Shown one piece after another: positions 11,282 to 21,062 of a stretch of DNA of 64,000 nt; position 1 is the stretch's first letter, and each line of letters opens with the position of its first letter. The translations under genes were made by a program, and so were the position numbers. Origin of the DNA: Hippasteria phrygiana (taxonomy: Eukaryota > Echinodermata > Asteroidea > Valvatida > Goniasteridae); the NCBI GenBank assembly GCA_037893225.1, contig JAZGUH010000103.1, positions 6,758,001 to 6,822,000 on the forward strand. Reading direction: 5' to 3'. Under the pieces are notes generated by a model. That model searched no databases. It saw only the letters and a program-made list of their open reading frames with translations, and was not told where the DNA came from.

Positions 11282-12232
11282 GTGCAGTTATGCGGAAATG
11301 CAGAACAAATCAGTAGGAAAAACTTACTCGCTTATCTCGGCCATCATTCGACTGAACGTGGGTCTGAGGAGCTGGAGATTTGTCTGGATGTTGCTGAGGA
11401 GTCACTCTTTTTAACAGTATCAAGATTGTGCTCAATTTCGTTCAACATCAGGTGGAAAAACGCAGTCATTTGGGGCCCAAGTTGCGTTGTGGGGGTCTCG
11501 GCTAGTCCATTGTATAGCGTGTGCAGTTATGCGGGAATGCAGAACAATCAGTTGGAAAAACTTACTCGCTTATCTCGGCCATCATTCGGCTGAACGTGGG
11601 TCTGAGGAGCTGAAGATTGGTCTGGATGTTGCTGAGGATTCACGCTATCCAACAGTATCAAGATTGTGCGCAATTTCGTTCAACATCATTTGAAAAAACG
11701 CAGCCATTTGTGGCCCAAGTTGCGTGGTGGGGGGTCTTGGCTAGCCATTGTATAGCGTGTGCAGTTATGCGGGAATGCAGAAAAATCAGTTGGAAAAACT
11801 TACTCGCTTATCTCGGCCATCATTCGACTGAACGTGGGTCTGAGGAGCTGGAGATTTGTCTGGATGTTGCTGAGGAGTCACGCTTTCCAACAGTATCAAG
11901 ATTGTGGGCAAATTCGTTTAACATCAGGTCGAAAAACGCAGTCATTTGGGCCCAAGTTGCGTGGTGGGTGTCTCGGCTAGTCCATTGTATAGCGTGTGCA
12001 GTTATGCGGGAATGCAGAACAATCAGTTGGAAAAACGTACTCGCTTATCTCGGCCATCATTCGGCTGAACGTGGGTCTGAGGAGCTGAAGATTGGTCTGG
12101 ATGTTGCTGAGGAGTCACGCTTTCCAACAGTATCAAGATTGTGGGCAAATTCGTTCAACATCAGGTCGAAAAACGCAGTCATTTGAAGCCGAAGTTGCGT
12201 AGTGGGGGTCTTGGCTAGCCATTGTGTAGCGT
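11282..12232 (+). repeat. Family A 4-monomer HOR, copy 1 (951 bp)
   Basis: Anchors at 11282, 11521, 11759 and 11996. Subtypes alternate between monomers with cattcgactgaac and ctggagatttg and monomers with cattcggctgaac and ctgaagattgg. Local oddities are aacatcatttgaaaaaac near 11,685 and atttgggcccaag near 11,946, the latter with two Gs fewer than usual. An open frame of 189 codons (11617-12186, TTG start; ATG at 11626) runs through several in-frame monomers but shows no coding character. Confidence 0.87.
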
Positions 12233-13183
12233 GTGCAGTTATGCGGGAATGCAGAAAAATCAGTTGGAAAAACTTACTCGCTTATCTCGGCCATCATTCG
12301 ACTGAACGTGGGTCTGAGGAGCTGGAGATTTGTCTGGATGTTGCTGAGGAGTCACTCTTTTTAACAGTATCAAGATTGTGCTCAATTTCGTTCAACATCA
12401 GGTGGAAAAACGCAGTCATTTGGGGCCCAAGTTGCGTTGTGGGGGTCTCGTCTAGTCCATTGTATAGCGTGTGCAGTTATGCGGGAATGCAGAACAATCA
12501 GTTGGAAAAACGTACTCGCTTATCTCGGCCATCATTCGGCTGAACGTGGGTCTGAGGAGCTGAAGATTGGTCTGGATGTTGCTGAGGAGTCACGCTATGC
12601 AACAGTATCAAGATTGTGCGCAATTTCGTTCAGCATCAGGTGAAAAAACGCAGCCATTTGTGGCCCAAGTTGCGTGGTGGGGGGTCTTGGCTAGCCATTG
12701 TATAGCGTGTGCAGTTATGCGGGAATGCAGAAAAATCAGTTGGAAAAGCTTACTCGCTTATCTCGGCCATCATTCGACTGAACGTGGGTCTGAGGAGCTG
12801 GAGATTTGTCTGGATGTTGCTGAGGAGTCACTCTTTTTAACAGTATCAAGATTGTGCGCAATTTCGTTCAACATCAGGTCGAAAAACGCAGTCATTTGGG
12901 GCCCAAGTTGCGTGGTGGGTGTCTCGGCTAGTCCATTGTATAGCGTGTGCAGTTATGCGGGAATGCAGAACAATCAGTTGGAAAAACGTACTCGCTTATC
13001 TCGGCCATCATTCGGCTGAACGTGGGTCTGAGGAGCTGAAGATTGGTCTGGATGTTGCTGAGGAGTCACGCTTTCCAACAGTATCAAGATTGTGTGCAAA
13101 TTCGTTCAACATCAGGTCGAAAAACGCAGTCATTTGAAGCCGAAGTTGCGTAGTGGGGGTCTCGGCTAGCCATTGTGTAGCGT
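12233..13183 (+). repeat. Family A 4-monomer HOR, copy 2 (951 bp)
   Basis: Anchors at 12233, 12471, 12709 and 12947, each 950-951 bp after its counterpart. Shared variants with copy 1 include gttgcgttgtggggg and the agccatttgtggccc core. Copy 2 has aacatcaggtgaaaaaac near 12,637 where copy 1 has the aacatcattt variant, and attgtgtagc at the start of its first monomer. The same attgtgtagc precedes the chimeric monomer at 13,184, so a third copy begins there. Confidence 0.87.
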
Positions 13184-13422
13184 GTGCAGTTATGCGGGAA
13201 TGCAGAAAAATCAGTTGGAAAAACTTACTCGCTTATCTCGGCCATCTTTCGGCTGAACGTGGGTCTGAGGAGCTGGAGATTTGTCTGGATGTTGCTGAGA
13301 AGTCACTCTTTCCAACAGTATCAAGATTGTGCGCAATTTCGGTCAACATCGGGTCGAAAAACGGCGTCATTTGGGGCCCAAGTTGCGTGGTGGGGGTGTC
13401 GGCTAGTCCCATTGTATAGCAT
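13184..13422 (+). repeat. Chimeric monomer: family A in its first half, family B in its second half
   Basis: The left part has A markers: cagttggaaaaac, gccatctttcgg and ctggagatttg up to about 13,281. From gctgagaag (about 13,294) every marker is B: aacatcggg, aaaacggcgtc, gggggtgtcgg and tagcatgtgcag. The switch lies inside the shared gtctggatgttgctga block (about 13,282-13,298). The register of the monomer is kept, which is what a homologous exchange or conversion edge between the two families would leave. Confidence 0.9.
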
Positions 13423-14138
13423 GTGCAGTTATGCGGGAAGGCAGAAAGATTACTTCGAAAAACCTACTCGCTTATCTCGGCCACTATCCGGCTGAACGTG
13501 GGTCTGAAGAGTTGGATATTTGTCTGGATGTTGCTGAGAAGTCACTCTTTCCAACAGTATCAAGATTGTGCGCAATTTCGTTCAACATCGGGTCGAAAAA
13601 CGGCGTCATTTGGGGCCCAAGTTGCGTGGTGGGGGTGTCGGCTAGTCCATTGTATAGCATGTGCAGTTATGCGGGAATGCAGAAAGATTACTTCGAAAAA
13701 CCTACTCGCTTATCTCGGCCACTATCCGGCTGAACGTGGGTCTGAAGAGCTGGATATTTGTCTGGATGTTGCTGAGAAGTCACTCTTTCCAACAGTATCA
13801 AGATTGTGCGCAATTTCGGTCAACATCGGGTCGAAAAACGGCGTCATTTGGGGCCCATGTTGCGTGGTGGGGGTGTCGGCTAGTCCTATTGTATAGCATG
13901 TGCACTTATGCGGGAATGCAGAAAAATTACTTCGAAAAACCTACTCGCTTATCTCGGCCACCATTCGGCTGAATTTGGGTCTGAGGAGCTGGATATTGGT
14001 CTGGATGTTGCTGAAAAGTCACTCTTTCCAACAGTATCAAGATTGTGCGCAATTTCGTTCAACATCGGGTCGAAAAACGGCGTCATTTGGGGCCCAAGTT
14101 GCGTGGTGGGGGTGTCGGCTAGTCCCATTGTATAGCAT

Positions 14139-14616
14139 GTGCAGTTATGCGGGAATGCAGACAAATTAGTATGAAAATCCTACTCGCTTATCTCGGCCAC
14201 CATTCGGCTTAACTTGGGTCTGAGGGGCTGGATATTGGTCTGGATGTTGCTGAGAAGTCACTCTTTCCAACAGTATCAAGATTGTGCGCAATTTCGTTCA
14301 ACATCGGGTCGAAAAACGGCGTCATTTGGGGGCCAAGTTGCGTGGTGGGGGTGTCGGCTAGTCCCATTGTATAGCATGTGCAGTTATGCGGGAATGCAGA
14401 CAAATTAGTATGAAAAACCTACTCGCTTATCTCGGCCACCATTCGGCTTAACTTGGGTCTGAGGGGCTGGATATTGGTCTGGATGTTGCTGAGAAGTCAC
14501 TCTTTCCAACAGTATCAAGATTGTGCGCAATTTCGTTCAACATCGGGTCGAAAAACGGCGTCATTTGGGGGCCAAGTTGCGTGGTGGGGGTGTCGGCTAG
14601 TCCCATTGTATAGCAT
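14139..14616 (+). repeat. Tandem pair of subtype T monomers
   Basis: The monomers at 14139 and 14378 are almost identical. Both have gcagacaaattagtatgaaaa, cttaacttggg and gaggggctgg, and the first differs by aaaatcc instead of aaaaacc. This is the only place in the window where two T monomers are adjacent. The related block at about 26,315 has a single T, so a one-monomer duplication is the simplest reading. Confidence 0.85.
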
Positions 14617-15247
14617 GTGCAGTTATGCGGGAATGCAGAAAGATTACTTCGAAAAACCTACTCGCTTATCTCGGCCACTATCCGGCTGAACGTGTGTCTG
14701 AAGAGCTGGATATTTGTCTGGATGTTGCTGAGGAGTCACTCTTTCCAACAGTATCAAGATTGTGCGCAATTTCGTTCAACATCGGGTCGAAAAACGGCGT
14801 CATTTGGGGCCCAAGTTGCGTGGTGGGGGTGTCGGCTTGTCCTATTGTATAGCATGTGCAGTTATGCGGGAAGGCAGAAAGATTACTTCGAAAAACCTAC
14901 TCGCTTATCTCGGCCACTATCCGGCTGAACGTGGGTCTGAAGAGCTGGATATTTGTCTGGATGTTGCTGAGAAGTCACTCTTTCCAACAGTATCAAGATT
15001 GTGCGCAATTTCGTTCAACATCGGGTCGAAAAACGGCGTCATTTGGGGCCCAAGTTGCGTGGTGGGGGTGTCGGCTTGTCCCATTGTATAGCATGTGCAG
15101 TTATGCGGGAATGCAGAAAGATTACTTCAAAAAACCTACTCGCTTATCTCGGCCACTATTCGGCTGAACTTGGGTCTGAGGAGCTGGATATTGGTCTGGA
15201 TGTTGCTGAGAAGTCACTCTTTCCAACAGTATCAAGATTGTGCGCAA

Positions 15248-15265
15248 TTTCGTTCAACATCGGGT
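15248..15265 (+). other. CENP-B-box-like motif, representative copy (present in most family B monomers)
   Basis: The sequence TTTCGTTCAACATCGGGT can be laid against the known mammalian CENP-B box core NTTCGNNNNANNCGGGN. TTCG, four bases and the A fit, and CGGG follows after three bases instead of two, so the match needs a one-base insertion. In family A the same place reads TTTCGTTCAACATCAGG, which loses CGGG. Some B monomers have TTTCGGTCAAC, which keeps TTCG and CGGG. Whether any protein binds here is unknown; the spacing error makes canonical CENP-B binding doubtful. Confidence 0.3.
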
Positions 15266-15333
15266 CGAAAAACGGCGTCATTTGGGGCCCAAGTTGCGTG
15301 ATGGGGGTGTCGGCTAGTCCCATTGTATAGCAT

Positions 15334-15572
15334 GTGCAGTTATGCGGGAATGCAGAAAGATTACTTCGAAAAACCTACTCGCTTATCTCGGCCACTATCC
15401 GGCTGAACGTGGGTCTGAAGAGCTGGATATTTGTCTGGATGTTGCTGAGAAGTCACTCTTTCCAACAGTATCAAGATTGTGCGCAATTTCGGTCAACATC
15501 GGGTCGAAAAACGGCGTCATTTGGGGCCCATGTTGCGTGGTGGGGGTGTCGGCTAGTCCTATTGTATAGCAT
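15334..15572 (+). repeat. Reference family B monomer (239 bp, subtype P)
   Basis: Hand count: about 117 G+C of 239, G about 68 versus C about 49 on this strand, and 14 CpG, against about 14 expected from base composition. Two A5 tracts lie about 138 bp apart, in ttcgaaaaacc and gtcgaaaaacgg. A weak internal echo is seen as gtctgaagagctgga followed 20-22 bp later by gtctggatgttgctgag. A CENP-B-box-like stretch lies in the second half. No other substructure such as a half-length repeat was evident. Confidence 0.88.
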
Positions 15573-16288
15573 GTGCAGTTATGCGGGAATGCAGAAAAAT
15601 CACTTCGAAAAACCTACTCGCTTATCTCGGCCACCATTCGGCTAAACTTGGGTCTGAGGAGCTGGATATTGGTCTGGATGTTGCTGAGAAGTCACTCTTT
15701 CCAACAGTATCAAGATTGTGCGCAATTTCGTTCAACATCGGGTCGAAAAACGGCGTCATTTGGGGCCCAAGTTGCGTGATGGGGGTGTCGGCTAGTCCCA
15801 TTGTATAGCATGTGCAGTTATGCGGGAATGCAGAAAGATTACTTCGAAAAACCTACTCGCTTATCTCGGCCACTATCCGGCTGAACGTGGGTCTGAAGAG
15901 CTGGATATTTGTCTGGATGTTGCTGAGAAGTCACTCTTTCCAACAGTATCAAGATTGTGCGCAATTTCGGTCAACATCGGGTCGAAAAACGGCGTCATTT
16001 GGGGCCCATGTTGCGTGGTGGGGGTGTCGGCTAGTCCTATTGTATAGCATGTGCAGTTATGCGGGAATGCAGAAAAATCACTTCGAAAAACCTACTCGCT
16101 TATCTCGGCCACCATTCGGCTAAACTTGGGTCTGAGGAGCTGGATATTGGTCTGGATGTTGCTGAGAAGTCACTCTTTCCAACAGTATCAAGATTGTGCG
16201 CAATTTCGTTCAACATCGGGTCGAAAAACGGCGTCATTTGGGGCCCAAGTTGCGTGGTGGGGGTGTCGGCTAGTCCATTGTATAGCAT
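15334..16288 (+). repeat. Family B dimeric HOR (P S, 478 bp, two copies)
   Basis: P at 15334 and 15812 alternate with S at 15573 and 16051, giving a 478 bp period. The P monomers end in cccatgttgcg. The S monomers carry gcagaaaaatcac and the single-base change cattcggctaaac. A third P follows at 16289, after which the order changes. Confidence 0.88.
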
Positions 16289-19151
16289 GTGCAGTTATGC
16301 GGGAATGCAGAAAGATTACTTCGAAAAACCTACTCGCTTATCTCGGCCACTATCCGGCTGAACGTGGGTCTGAAGAGCTGGATATTTGTCTGGATGTTGC
16401 TGAGAAGTCACTCTTTCCAACAGTATCAAGATTGTGCGCAATTTCGGTCAACATCGGGTCGAAAAACGGCGTCATTTGGGGCCCATGTTGCGTGGTGGGG
16501 GTGTCGGCTAGTCCTATTGTATAGCATGTGCACTCATGCGGGAATGCAGAAAAATTACTTCGAAAAACCTACTCGCTTATCTCGGCCACCATTCGGCTGA
16601 ACTTGGGTCTGAGGAGCTGGATATTGGTCTGGATGTTGCTGAAAAGTCACTCTTTCCAACAGTATCAAGATTGTGCGCAATTTCGTTCAACATCGGGTCG
16701 AAAAACGGCGTCATTTGGGGCCCAAGTTGCGTGGTGGGTGTGTCGGCTAGTCCCATTGTATAGCATGTGCAGTTATGCGGGAATGCAGAAAAATTACTTC
16801 GAAAAACCTACTCGCTTATCTCGGCCACTATTCGGCTGAACATGGGTCTGAGGAGCTGGATATTGGTCTGGATGTTGCTGAGAAGTCACTCTTTCCAACA
16901 GTATCAAGATTGTGCGCAATTTCGTTCAACATCGGGTCGAAAAACGGCGTCATTTGGGGCCCAAGTTGCGTGGTGGGGGTGTCGGCTAGTCCATTGTATA
17001 GCATGTGCAGTTATGCGGGAATGCAGAAAGATTACTTCGAAAAACCTACTCGCTTATCTCGGCCACTATCCGGCTGAACGTGGGTCTGAAGAGCTGGATA
17101 TTTGTCTGGATGTTGCTGAGAAGTCACTCTTTCCAACAGTATCAAGATTGTGCGCAATTTCGTTCAACATCGGGTCGAAAAACGGCGTCATTTGGGGCCC
17201 AAGTTGCGTGATGGGGGTGTCGGCTAGTCCCATTGTATAGCATGTGCAGTTATGCGGGAATGCAGAAAAAATACTTCGAAAAACCTACTCGCTTATCTCG
17301 GCCAATATTCGGCTGAACTTGGGTCTGAGGAGCTGGATATTGGTCTGGATGTTGCTGAGAAGTCACTCTTTCCAACAGTATCAAGATTGTGCGCAATTTC
17401 GTTCAACATCGGGTCGAAAAACGGCGTCATTTGGGGCCCAAGTTGCGTGGTGGGGGTGTCGGCTAGTCCATTGTATAGCATGTGCAGTTATGCGGGAATG
17501 CAGAAAGATTACTTCGAAAAACCTACTCGCTTATCTCGGCCACTATCCGGCTGAACGTGGGTCTGAAGAGCTGGATATTTGTCTGGATGTTGCTGAGAAG
17601 TCACTCTTTCCAACAGTATCAAGATTGTGCGCAATTTCGGTCAACATCGGGTCGAAAAACGGCGTCATTTGGGGCCCATGTTGCGTGGTGGGGGTGTCGG
17701 CTAGTCCATTGTATAGCATGTGCAGTTATGCGGGAATGCAGAAAGATTACTTCGAAAAACCTACTCGCTTATCTCGGCCACTATCCGGCTGAACGTGGGT
17801 CTGAAGAGCTGGATATTTGTCTGGATGTTGCTGAGAAGTCACTCTTTCCAACAGTATCAAGATTGTGCGCAATTTCGGTAAACATCGGGTCGAAAAACGG
17901 CGTCATTTGGGGCCCATGTTGCGTGGTGGGGGTGTCGGCTAGTCCTATTGTATAGCATGTGCACTCATGCGGGAATGCAGAAAAATTACTTCGAAAAACC
18001 TACTCGCTTATCTCGGCCACCATTCGGCTGAACTTGGGTCTGAGGAGCTGGATATTGGTCTGGATGTTGCTGAAAAGTCACTCTTTCCAACAGTATCAAG
18101 ATTGTGCGCAATTTCGTTCAACATCGGGTCGAAAAACGGCGTCATTTGGGGCCCAAGTTGCGTGGTGGGTGTGTCGGCTAGTCCCATTGTATAGCATGTG
18201 CAGTTATGCGGGAATGCAGAAAAATTACTTCGAAAAACCTACTCGCTTATCTCGGCCACTATTCGGCTGAACATGGGTCTGAGGAGCTGGATATTGGTCT
18301 GGATGTTGCTGAGAAGTCACTCTTTCCAACAGTATCAAGATTGTGCGCAATTTCGTTCAACATCGGGTCGAAAAACGGCGTCATTTGGGGCCCAAGTTGC
18401 GTGGTGGGGGTGTCGGCTAGTCCATTGTATAGCATGTGCAGTTATGCGGGAATGCAGAAAGATTACTTCGAAAAACCTACTCGCTTATCTCGGCCACTAT
18501 CCGGCTGAACGTGGGTCTGAAGAGCTGGATATTTGTCTGGATGTTGCTGAGAAGTCACTCTTTCCAACAGTATCAAGATTGTGCGCAATTTCGTTCAACA
18601 TCGGGTCGAAAAACGGCGTCATTTGGGGCCCAAGTTGCGTGGTGGGTGTGTCGGCTAGTCCCATTGTATAGCATGTGCAGTTATGCGGGAATGCAGAAAA
18701 ATTACTTCGAAAAACCTACTCGCTTATCTCGGCCACTATTCGGCTGAACATGGGTCTGAGGAGCTGGATATTGGTCTGGATGTTGCTGAGAAGTCACTCT
18801 TTCTAACAGTATCAAGATTGTGCGCAATTTCGTTCAACATCGGGTCGAAAAACGGCGTCATTTGGGGCCCAAGTTGCGTGGTGGGGGTGTCGGCTAGTCC
18901 ATTGTATAGCATGTGCAGTTATGCGGGAATGCAGAAAGATTACTTCGAAAAACCTACTCGCTTATCTCGGCCACTATCCGGCTGAACGTGGGTCTGAAGA
19001 GCTGAATATTTGTCTGGATGTTGCTGATAAGTCACTCTTTCCAACAGTATCAAGATTGTGCGCAATTTCGGTCAACATCGGGTCGAAAAACGGCGTCATT
19101 TGGGGCCCATGTTGCGTGGTGGGGGTGTCGGCTAGTCCTATTGTATAGCAT
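16289..19151 (+). repeat. Family B block P H M P K P, P H M P M P
   Basis: Twelve monomers. The first four of each half (anchors 16289, 16528, 16767, 17005 and 17720, 17959, 18198, 18436) match at an offset of 1,431 bp, including the rare gtgcactcatg of the H monomers at 16528 and 17959. The second halves differ. The monomer at 17244 has cggccaatattcgg. The P at 18913 carries gctgataag, a tag otherwise seen only beyond 46 kb. Confidence 0.82.
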
Positions 19152-21062
19152 GTGCAGTTATTCGGGAATGCAGAAAAATCACTTCGAAAAACCTACTCGC
19201 TTATCTCGGCCACCATTCGGCTAAACTTGGGTCTGAGGAGCTGGATATTGGTCTGGATGTTGCTGAGAAGTCACTCTTTCCAACAGTATCAAGATTGTGC
19301 GCAATTTCGGTCAACATCGGGTCGAAAAACGGCGTCATTTGGGGCCCATGTTGCGTGGTGGGGGTGTCGGCTAGTCCTATTGTATAGCATGTGCACTTAT
19401 GCGGGAATGCAGAAAAATTACTTCGAAAAACCTACTCGCTTATCTCGGCCACCATTCGGCTTAACTTGGGTCTGAGGGGCTGGATATTGGTCTGGATGTT
19501 GCTGAGAAGTCACTCTTTCCAACAGTATCAAGATTGTGCGCAATTTCGTTCAACATCGGGTCGAAAAACGGCGTAATTTGGGGGCCAAGTTGCGTGGTGG
19601 GGGTGTCCGCTAGTCCCATTGTATAGTATGTGCAGTTATGCGGGAATGCAGACAAATTACTTCGAAAAACCTACTCGCTTATCTCGGCCACTATTCGGCT
19701 GAACTTGGGTCTGAGGAGCTGGATATTGGTCTGGATGTTGCTGAGAAGTCACTCTTTCCAACAGTATCAAGATTGTGCGCAATTTCGTTCAACATCGGGT
19801 CGAAAAACGGCGCCATTTGGGGCCCAAGTTGCGTGATGGGGGTGTCGGCTAGTCCATTGTATAGCATGTGCAGTTATGCGGGAATGCAGAAAGATTACTT
19901 CGAAAAACCTACTCGCTTATCTCGGCCACTATCCGGCTGAACGTGGGTCTGAAGAGCTGGATATTTGTCTGGATGTTGCTGAGAAGTCACTCTTTCCAAC
20001 AGTATCAAGATTGTGCACAATTTCGTTCAACATCGGGTCGAAAAACGGCGTCATTTGGGGCCCATGTTGCGTGGTGGGGGTGTCGGCTAGTCCTATTGTA
20101 TAGCATGTGCAGTTATGCGGGAATGCAGAAAAATCACTTCGAAAAACCTACTCGCTTATCTCGGCCACCATTCGGCTAAACTTGGGTCTGAGGAGCTGGA
20201 TATTGGTCTGGATGTTGCTGAGAAGTCACTCTTTCCAACAGTATCAAGATTGTGCGCAATTTCGTTCAACATCGGGTCGAAAAACGGCGTCATTTGGGGG
20301 CCAAGTTGCGTGATGGGGGTGTCGGCTAGTCCCATTGTATAGCATGTGCAGTTATGCGGGAATGCAGAAAAATTACTTCGAAAAACCTACTCGCTTATCT
20401 CGGCCACTATTCGGCTGAACTTGGGTCTGAGGAGCTGGATATTGGTCTGGATGTTGCTGAGAAGTCACTCTTTCCAACAGTATCAAGATTGTGCGCAATT
20501 TCGTTCAACATCGGGTCGAAAAACGGCGTCATTTGGGGCCCATGTTGCGTGGTGGGGGTGTCGGCTAGTCCTATTGTATAGCATGTGCACTTATGCGGGA
20601 ATGCAGAAAAATTACTTCGAAAAACCTACTCGCTTATCTCGGCCACCATTCGGCTTAACTTGGGTCTGAGGGGCTGGATATTGGTCTGGATGTTGCTGAG
20701 AAGTCACTCTTTCCAACAGTATCAAGATTGTGCGCAATTTCGTTCAACATCGGGTCGAAAAACGGCGTCATTTGGGGGCCAAGTTGCGTGGTGGGGGTGT
20801 CCGCTAGTCCCATTGTATAGTATGTGCAGTTATGCGGGAATGCAGACAAATTACTTCGAAAAACCTACTCGCTTATCTCGGCCACTATTCGGCTGAACTT
20901 GGGTCTGAGGAGCTGGATATTGGTCTGGATGTTGCTGAGAAGTCACTCTTTCCAACAGTATCAAGATTGTGCGCAATTTCGTTCAACATCGGGTCGAAAA
21001 ACGGCGTCATTTGGGGCCCATGTTGCGTGGTGGGGGTGTCGGCTAGTCCTATTGTATAGCAT
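19152..21062 (+). repeat. Family B 8-monomer HOR, copy 1 (S G L P S L G L, 1,911 bp)
   Basis: Anchors 19152, 19391, 19630, 19868, 20107, 20346, 20585 and 20824. Private markers shared with copy 2 are gtgcagttattcggg in the first S, gtgcacaatttcg in the P monomer, and gtatagtatgtgcag with ggtgtccgctag around the L monomers. Small differences from copy 2 are gcgtaatttggg near 19,572 and gcagacaaatt versus gcagaaaaatt in the third monomer. Confidence 0.88.

Larger units (their letters stand above)
1..13290 (+). repeat. Family A satellite domain
   Basis: This domain is defined by linked variants that differ from the rest of the window: gcgtgtgcag (B has gcatgtgcag), cagttggaaaaac or cagttcgaaaaac (B has ttacttcgaaaaac), gccatcattcgg, gctgaggagtcac (B has gctgagaagtcac), aacatcagg (B has aacatcggg), aaaacgcagtc (B has aaaacggcgtc) and gggggtctcgg (B has gggggtgtcgg). 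Monomer length varies more than in B (236-240 bp), mainly from short indels in the G-run before tct(c/t)gg and in the cactctttt run. Many monomers carry the 8 bp palindrome GGCTAGCC, which B lacks. Confidence 0.93.
13423..15333 (+). repeat. Family B mixed block next to the A/B junction (P P H T T C P R)
   Basis: Eight monomers. The monomers at 13423 and 14856 share gggaaggcag. The H monomer at 13900 carries gaatttggg instead of gaacttggg. Both rare changes reappear in the block at 25,837-27,030, in nearly the same subtype order, so these two regions 12 kb apart are related by duplication or exchange. The monomer at 15095 has acttcaaaaaacc, also typical of subtype Q. Confidence 0.82.

Noticed and set aside
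11617..12186. Open frames of 60-190 codons on the + strand, and a few on the - strand, as protein-coding genes
   Set aside because: Two or more overlapping frames are open to similar lengths in each monomer, differences between monomers change amino acids freely, many frames need GTG or TTG starts, and no domain or signal is recognisable. They follow from the repeat sequence itself.
13184..13422. Assembly error as the cause of the A/B switch
   Set aside because: The switch is in register and within homologous sequence, as biological exchange would leave it. Sequence alone cannot exclude a misjoin, so it is kept as a finding with a read-level test.
15334..15572. G-quadruplex in the gtggtgggggtgtcgg region
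   Set aside because: Only two runs of three or more G lie close together per monomer. At best a weak two-tier structure is possible.
15334..15572. Monomer as a dimer of a ~120 bp ancestral repeat
   Set aside because: Besides the two A5 tracts and a short gtctg..gctg echo, the halves do not align.
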